From NCBI GenBank assembly GCA_015492915.1, contig WGED01000066.1, positions 1 to 17,940 of the forward strand: DNA of 17,940 nt, read 5' to 3'. Of this stretch, positions 14,557-17,940 are shown piece by piece. Both the position numbers and the translations under genes were made by a program. Source of the stretch: Cyclobacteriaceae bacterium. Lineage in GTDB: Bacteria > Bacteroidota > Bacteroidia > Cytophagales > Cyclobacteriaceae. Position 1 is the stretch's first letter. Every line of letters begins with the position of its first letter. The notes under the pieces were generated by a model. That model was not told the origin of the DNA and did no database searches. It saw only the letters and a program-made list of their open reading frames with translations.

Positions 14557-14642
14557 AGTTTTTTATAAAAAAGTCATAAATTGATGGCTTAGTTCCATAA
14601 TGGCTGTTTACATGCTTTTTTATCTCAAAAGTCAATTGACTC

Positions 14643-15563
14643 ATGAAAAAATACCTGGTTTTATCGGTTTTCATTTTGGGAATGTGCTCTTCGCCGAAAG
14701 CTCAAAAGACCGTCAGGCTCTGGCCCGACAAAATCCCGTTTTCTACCGGTGTGATTGGTGAAGAAGTCACAACCGACAGGGGACATGTGCGCAATGTTCA
14801 GGATCCGGTGCTGATCGTTTATTTGCCGGAAAAGGAAAAAGCTACCGGCGCTACCGTAGTTATCTGCCCGGGTGGAGGGTACGCAGTACTCGCGATCGGA
14901 CACGAAGGACATGATGTTGCAAAGTGGTTCAATGAATTTGGTGTGGCGGGCATTGTCCTCAAATACAGGTTGCCTACCTCAGAGAATATTACCAACAACA
15001 AAGAGGTACCTTTGGCCGATGTTCAGCGTGCTATCCGTACCGTCCGGTACAACGCCGGAAAATGGGGAATTTCTCATGACAAGATCGGCGTGATGGGTTT
15101 CTCTGCCGGCGGGCATCTTGCATCTACTGCCGGCACACATTTCAACGATAAGCTCAATGTGCCGGTGGATGATATTCAAAAAGTGAGCTGTCGCCCTGAT
15201 TTTATGATTCTGGTATATCCTGTCATCAGCATGACAGAGGACTTTATGCATCGTGGCTCAATGAATAATCTGCTCGGTCTCAATGCTTCGGATGAGGATA
15301 TGGTGCGGTTTTCTAATGACAGGCAAATAACACCTGAGACACCACCCACTTTTCTGGTACACAGCAGCGACGACAGGGCTGTCCCGGTGGAAAACAGCAT
15401 CAGTTTTTATGAGGCACTCCAAAAAAACAACGTACCCGCCGAATTGCATATATATAAAAGCGGCGGCCACGGTTTTGGGTTGGGCAGGAAAGACGGCGCC
15501 TCTCACAATCTTTGGCCGGAAAACTGCAAAGCATGGATGAAGGAGATGAAATTTATTGAGTAG
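14643..15563 (+). CDS. exported alpha/beta hydrolase, acetyl-xylan/carbohydrate esterase-like
   Basis: The 306-residue protein starts with a signal peptide (about 1-20, MKKYLVLSVFILGMCSSPKA); LGMC is not a valid lipobox because of Met before Cys. The alpha/beta hydrolase fold shows the oxyanion loop VICPGGGY (73-80), the nucleophile elbow GFSAGG with Ser154, Asp244 in HSSDDRAVP and His276 in SGGHGFG. The layout (WPDKIP near the start, CPGGGY, GFSAGGHLAS, TFLVHSSDD, and SGGHGFG near the end) is typical of periplasmic esterases removing acetyl or similar groups from plant or algal polysaccharides. With the nearby sulfatase and ThuA protein this hints at polysaccharide use, although these genes are scattered and not in one polysaccharide locus. 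Confidence 0.88.
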   Translation: MKKYLVLSVFILGMCSSPKAQKTVRLWPDKIPFSTGVIGEEVTTDRGHVRNVQDPVLIVYLPEKEKATGATVVICPGGGYAVLAIGHEGHDVAKWFNEFGVAGIVLKYRLPTSENITNNKEVPLADVQRAIRTVRYNAGKWGISHDKIGVMGFSAGGHLASTAGTHFNDKLNVPVDDIQKVSCRPDFMILVYPVISMTEDFMHRGSMNNLLGLNASDEDMVRFSNDRQITPETPPTFLVHSSDDRAVPVENSISFYEALQKNNVPAELHIYKSGGHGFGLGRKDGASHNLWPENCKAWMKEMKFIE

Positions 15564-15733
15564 GCTTTGAGAAAATGACCATTTTTCTATCCCTTCATAC
15601 CAGGGGGGCTTAGCACTCAGGCTGTCTTTTAAGAATCACATTTTTTTCAAGGGCATTTTATTGTAACTTAACCACTTCTTTTAACCCAAAATTCTCAATA
15701 GGATTTTGTTATGAGAGGTTAAAGTACAACTTG

Positions 15734-15749
15734 TCCCGCCAGGGCGGGA
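15734..15749. repeat. GC-rich REP-like hairpin
   Basis: TCCCGCC, AG, GGCGGGA forms a perfect seven-base-pair stem with a two-base spacer, standing out in AT-rich surroundings. It interrupts the left half of the larger palindrome, as if inserted there. Short palindromes of this type are often dispersed in Bacteroidota genomes. There is no T tract after it, so it is unlikely to be a terminator. Confidence 0.6.
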
Positions 15750-15780
15750 AGAAAATCAGCACGTTTGATGAGGAGGCATA

Positions 15781-15840
15781 ATGCACTTTTATGGTGACGA
15801 ATCAAACGTGAACGAAGTGTCTGATTTTGAAGTAATTTAA
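15781..15840 (+). CDS. candidate 19-residue peptide inside the palindrome
   Basis: ATG at 15781 is preceded at four bases by AGGAGG (15771-15776), the best Shine-Dalgarno sequence in the window, which matters in a phylum that rarely uses one. The frame encodes MHFYGDESNVNEVSDFEVI and stops at TAA 15838-15840. It lies in the loop and right arm of the inverted repeat. It may be a remnant of a mobile-element gene, a leader peptide for the ThuA gene 67 bases on, or chance. Confidence 0.2.
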   Translation: MHFYGDESNVNEVSDFEVI

Positions 15841-15907
15841 GCTCGGAATAGAAAAGTTATTGAGAACTTTGGGTTTAACTAATCTGTTTATTGAAAATAT
15901 TCGATCC

Positions 15908-16690
15908 ATGAGAAATTTAATTTTAGTTTTACTCCCATTTTTATTCCTGCCCCGGATGGCAGTGTCACAGGAAAACAATGAATCGGAGAAGATCAATGTC
16001 CTGGTTTTTTCCAAAACAAAGGGGTTTCGCCACAAATCTATCACCAACGGCATAAAATGCATGTGGGAGCTTGGCGACAAGCACAACTGGAGCGTGACGG
16101 CAACAGAAGACGCCTCATTGTTTACCGATGATTTTCTGAAGCGGTTTGATGTGGTAGTCTGGCTCAACACTACTCAGGATGTGCTGAATGAGGAACAACA
16201 AGAGGCGTTCATACGATTTTTTAAATCGGGTAAAGGATATGTAGGGATTCACGCGGCTGCCGATACCGAATATGACTGGGGGTGGTATGGTAAGCTGATG
16301 GGAGGCGCCTGGTTCAAAGGGCACCCACCCACGCAATTAGCCACGCTCATCATCGAGGACACCGATCATCCGTCGATGGACATTTTTAAAGAAATGAACA
16401 CCACAACCTGGACCGTTATCGATGAATGGTACGCCCACAAAGCCAATCCAAGGCCTCATGTGCACGTACTGATGACGCTGGATGAGAATACCGTGAAAAA
16501 TCTGGGGAAAAATGACGACAGGGAAAACAAGCTGATGGGTGGGGACCACCCGATGGCGTGGTATCATGAGTTTGAAGGCGGCCGTGCTTTCTATACCAAC
16601 AGAGGACATACTCCGGAATCTTTTGATGACCCCGTATTAAGAGAGCATCTGAGGGGAGGCATCGAATGGGCTGCCGGAAAGATCAAATAA
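15908..16690 (+). CDS. exported ThuA-domain protein
   Basis: The ThuA (trehalose-utilisation-like) domain has a glutamine-amidotransferase-like fold and is common in exported Bacteroidota proteins tied to sugar use; the reaction is not firmly known. With ATG at 15908 the protein has 260 residues: signal peptide 1-20 (MRNLILVLLPFLFLPRMAVS, cleavage before Gln21), then VLVFSKTKGFRHKSI (31-45), DVVVWLNTT (81-89), GKGYVGIHAAADTEYDW (108-124), GGAWFKGHP (132-140), MGGDHPMAWYHEFEGGRAFY (210-229) and GHTPESFDDP (233-242), all family blocks. The longer frame from TTG 15860 adds residues in front of the signal peptide and begins inside the palindrome, so it is not preferred. A strong terminator follows. 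Confidence 0.9.
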   Translation: MRNLILVLLPFLFLPRMAVSQENNESEKINVLVFSKTKGFRHKSITNGIKCMWELGDKHNWSVTATEDASLFTDDFLKRFDVVVWLNTTQDVLNEEQQEAFIRFFKSGKGYVGIHAAADTEYDWGWYGKLMGGAWFKGHPPTQLATLIIEDTDHPSMDIFKEMNTTTWTVIDEWYAHKANPRPHVHVLMTLDENTVKNLGKNDDRENKLMGGDHPMAWYHEFEGGRAFYTNRGHTPESFDDPVLREHLRGGIEWAAGKIK

Positions 16691-16710
16691 AAATAGCCTG
16701 AAAGTCATAA

Positions 16711-16741
16711 AAATGCCGGCTTCGCAGCCGGCATTTGTTTT
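16711..16741. terminator. bidirectional intrinsic terminator between ThuA and coiled-coil genes
   Basis: Arms 16711-16721 (AAATGCCGGCT) and 16726-16736 (AGCCGGCATTT) pair perfectly around a TCGC tetraloop. GTTTTA follows on the plus strand and TTTTTA follows on the minus strand. It sits between two convergent stops (16690 and 16740) and can serve both. Confidence 0.88.
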
Positions 16742-17360
16742 ACCATAATTTCTTAAATGCCGATTTTAAGTGCTGAAAGGATTCCGATAGTTCATCAGAA
16801 AATTCCTCAAATTTGTCTTCGGCTTTTTCTTTTTTCTCTTCCAGTTCCTTTTTCAGACTTTCAATTTCCTTAAGTCGCTTTTCTTTCCAGGCTTCAAATT
16901 CTGAAACGGCCCTCTCTTTAGTGCCTTTAAAATGTGCTTTCTGAATATCAAGCTCTGTTTTGAATACTTCAAGGTTGTGTTCAAGTTCCTTTTCGATTTT
17001 TTCCTTGGCCTTTTTTGATTCCTCGGTCAGATTTTCAAATATCTCCTTTACCTTATGCTGATATTTGTCTATGGCTGCAGAAATTTTGTGCGACGCATTT
17101 TCGAAGTCGGTGTAGGAGATATCGTAATCCGCATCGAGCAGTTCGATCAGCTCTTCGGAGCTTTCTTTCAAATCTTTAATCTTTTCCTCTCCGGCTTCTT
17201 CGATCTCATCGGCATAGTCTTTTATCAGGTTCTTAAGCTTTTCCTTCTTTTGTTTATAATACTCCCTGAATTCCTCACTGCTTTTTTTCAGTTGTTTTTC
17301 CATATCTTCAAGCTCCTTCCTGAGCTCTTCGATGATTACTTTTTTGTCTTTCATAGTCAT
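16740..17360 (-). CDS. highly charged coiled-coil protein, function unknown
   Basis: This 206-residue protein is made almost entirely of Lys- and Glu-rich helix with heptad-like spacing. It has no signal peptide, membrane segment or enzyme motif. Segments around 5-60, 95-150 and 155-195 look like continuous amphipathic helices, and the C-terminus ends LKSAFKKLW. Such composition fits a structural, stress-protective (LEA- or apolipoprotein-like) or membrane-associated protein; the sequence does not decide. ATG at 17360 and ATG at 17354 are both possible starts. It begins five bases after the stop of the AsmA-like gene, so the two are cotranscribed and likely act together. Confidence 0.75.
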   Translation of the reverse strand: MTMKDKKVIIEELRKELEDMEKQLKKSSEEFREYYKQKKEKLKNLIKDYADEIEEAGEEKIKDLKESSEELIELLDADYDISYTDFENASHKISAAIDKYQHKVKEIFENLTEESKKAKEKIEKELEHNLEVFKTELDIQKAHFKGTKERAVSEFEAWKEKRLKEIESLKKELEEKKEKAEDKFEEFSDELSESFQHLKSAFKKLW

Positions 17361-17365
17361 GTAAT

Positions 17366-17940
17366 TTATTGGATTTCGGTTTCTGATTCTTTTTGCTGCA
17401 GTTGCTTCAGTCTTTCTTTTTCCATTTTCTTTATTTTTTTCTTGTTATTTACCGCGCCAATGCTGCTCACCACTCCGCTGAGGAATGATTTGACCCAGTA
17501 GTTGAATATCGCCTTTTTTTCGTCTCTTTCGTAAAAAATATCCCCTTTTCTGAACACAAAATTTTTGGGATTGTCTGATTTGATAATGAAAGTATTGGCA
17601 AAGAATGATCCCAGCATGTTACCAAGCCCTTTGGGTTTTTCTGTTTCCCTGTTTATCAATGAGATTTTCAAGTCTTGGTAATAAAATTTCATATCGCCAT
17701 AGCTGTAATCCTGATTGGCTTTTACCGACATGATAATTTTATCATTTTGTCCTGAAGTAATGCGTACCGCGGCATTCGGGATCATGATTCTGTTAAATTC
17801 GGTAAGATCGAAAGCATCCACCTCGACGCCATAAGTGTGAATATTTTCAGGATTTTTCATGTCAAATCTGAAATTAGCGATTATATGCCCCTTTCCAAAA
17901 ACATCTGCCGTCGCCCCGATATTAATATACGGATTTGATA
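17366..17940 (-). CDS. C-terminal part of an AsmA-like envelope protein, cut by the window edge
   Basis: Reading back from the ATG at 17860, the frame stays open to the window end with no stop (SNPYINIGATADVFGKGHII and onward), so the real start lies outside and only the last 190 residues are visible. The visible part has alternating beta-strand patterns (IIANFRFDM, NRIMIPNAAVRITSG), then GDMKFYYQDLKISLI, FFANTFIIKSDNPKN, RKGDIFYERDEKKAIFNYW, then VKSFLSGVVSSIG, and a charged coiled tail rich in Lys and Glu. The order of a strand-rich region, the Y-x-D-L-x-I strand, the aN-x-x-I-K-x-x-N loop, RD-x-x-K-x-x-F-N-x-W and an SG-V terminal helix resembles the C-terminal end of AsmA-like proteins, bridge-like lipid-transport or outer-membrane biogenesis factors. 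The family call is inferred from pattern only. Confidence 0.7.
   Translation of the reverse strand, partial: SNPYINIGATADVFGKGHIIANFRFDMKNPENIHTYGVEVDAFDLTEFNRIMIPNAAVRITSGQNDKIIMSVKANQDYSYGDMKFYYQDLKISLINRETEKPKGLGNMLGSFFANTFIIKSDNPKNFVFRKGDIFYERDEKKAIFNYWVKSFLSGVVSSIGAVNNKKKIKKMEKERLKQLQQKESETEIQ

Larger units (their letters stand above)
15681..15878. repeat. 198-base nested inverted repeat (MITE/REP-like element)
   Basis: The outer arms are 15681-15700 and 15858-15878, complementary over about 20 positions with one mismatch and one extra base; TTAA lies at each outer end. The inner arms are 15752-15769 (AAAATCAGCACGTTTGAT) and, on the right, 15801-15810 plus 15821-15828, split by a 10-base insert (15811-15820). 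Weaker complementarity joins 15701-15727 with 15831-15857. A compact GC-rich hairpin lies at 15734-15749. It fills most of the 344-base gap between the hydrolase and ThuA genes. The rest of that gap (15564-15680 and 15879-15907) holds nothing I can identify. There is no transposase here. Confidence 0.65.

Noticed and set aside
14557..14642. AT-rich self-complementary stretch after the EEP gene (TTTTTTATAAAAAA)
   Set aside because: It is a simple AT palindrome without a GC stem; not convincing as a terminator or promoter.
17055..17501. 148-codon plus-strand frame, very Phe/Leu-rich and membrane-like
   Set aside because: It is the complement of Lys/Glu-rich coiled-coil codons (GAA/AAA read backwards as TTC/TTT), so the hydrophobic look is an artefact.
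1..17940. CRISPR arrays, tRNA or rRNA genes, prophage or transposase genes
   Set aside because: No regularly spaced direct repeats, cloverleaf sequences, rRNA motifs, integrase or transposase signatures were found on either strand by eye.

Overview
The window comes from a member of the Bacteroidota, probably an environmental, gliding-type lineage. Four things point there: exact or near-exact TAnnTTTG -7 promoter boxes with almost no Shine-Dalgarno signals, many short lipoprotein signal peptides, a SprB-like repeat, and a lipoprotein form of the Omp85/TamA family (TamL). I see no tRNA, rRNA, CRISPR array, transposase or phage gene. Order and genus cannot be assigned from the sequence alone.

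Layout. (1) 1-1087, + strand: an OmpH/Skp-like periplasmic chaperone with its own promoter and an intrinsic terminator, then a small conserved two-helix membrane protein. (2) 5233-1103, - strand: pcm (isoaspartate repair), then a separately promoted cluster of a hot-dog acyl-CoA thioesterase, an uncharacterised protein with a uracil-DNA-glycosylase/HolD-like look, proB and proA (first two steps of proline synthesis). (3) 5475-6167, +: an orphan LytTR response regulator, overlapping tail to tail with a PAP2 phosphatase (6154-6735, -). (4) 6861-9287, -: TamL-like outer-membrane assembly lipoprotein, head to head with a SpoU/TrmH RNA methyltransferase (9304-10041, +), followed by a lone sulfatase (10073-11494, +). 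(5) 11568-12197, -: a Crp/Fnr regulator divergent from two lipoprotein genes, one PepSY-like and one joining a SprB-like repeat to a cytochrome-c-like CX4CH domain. (6) 13495-16690, +: a membrane-anchored endonuclease/exonuclease/phosphatase protein, an exported alpha/beta hydrolase, a 340-base spacer holding a large nested palindrome, and an exported ThuA-domain protein. (7) 16740-17940, -: a highly charged coiled-coil protein downstream of the C-terminal part of an AsmA-like protein that runs off the right edge.

Much of the gene set serves the cell envelope: OmpH chaperone, TamL, PAP2, AsmA-like protein, and several exported lipoproteins and hydrolases. Proline synthesis and protein repair form the housekeeping block. 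No single obvious new multi-gene system is visible. The items most worth following are the 198-base nested inverted repeat with a strong Shine-Dalgarno and a 19-codon frame (15681-15878), the SprB-like/CX4CH lipoprotein (12816-13385), the UDG/HolD-like protein (3452-3976), and the mutually embedded control regions of tamL and the methyltransferase.

Several longest-frame starts appear wrong. The ones at 95 and 13486 sit on the TTTG of a -7 box; those at 9362 and 15860 lie upstream of better signal-peptide starts; the one at 17860 is internal to a frame that stays open to the window edge.
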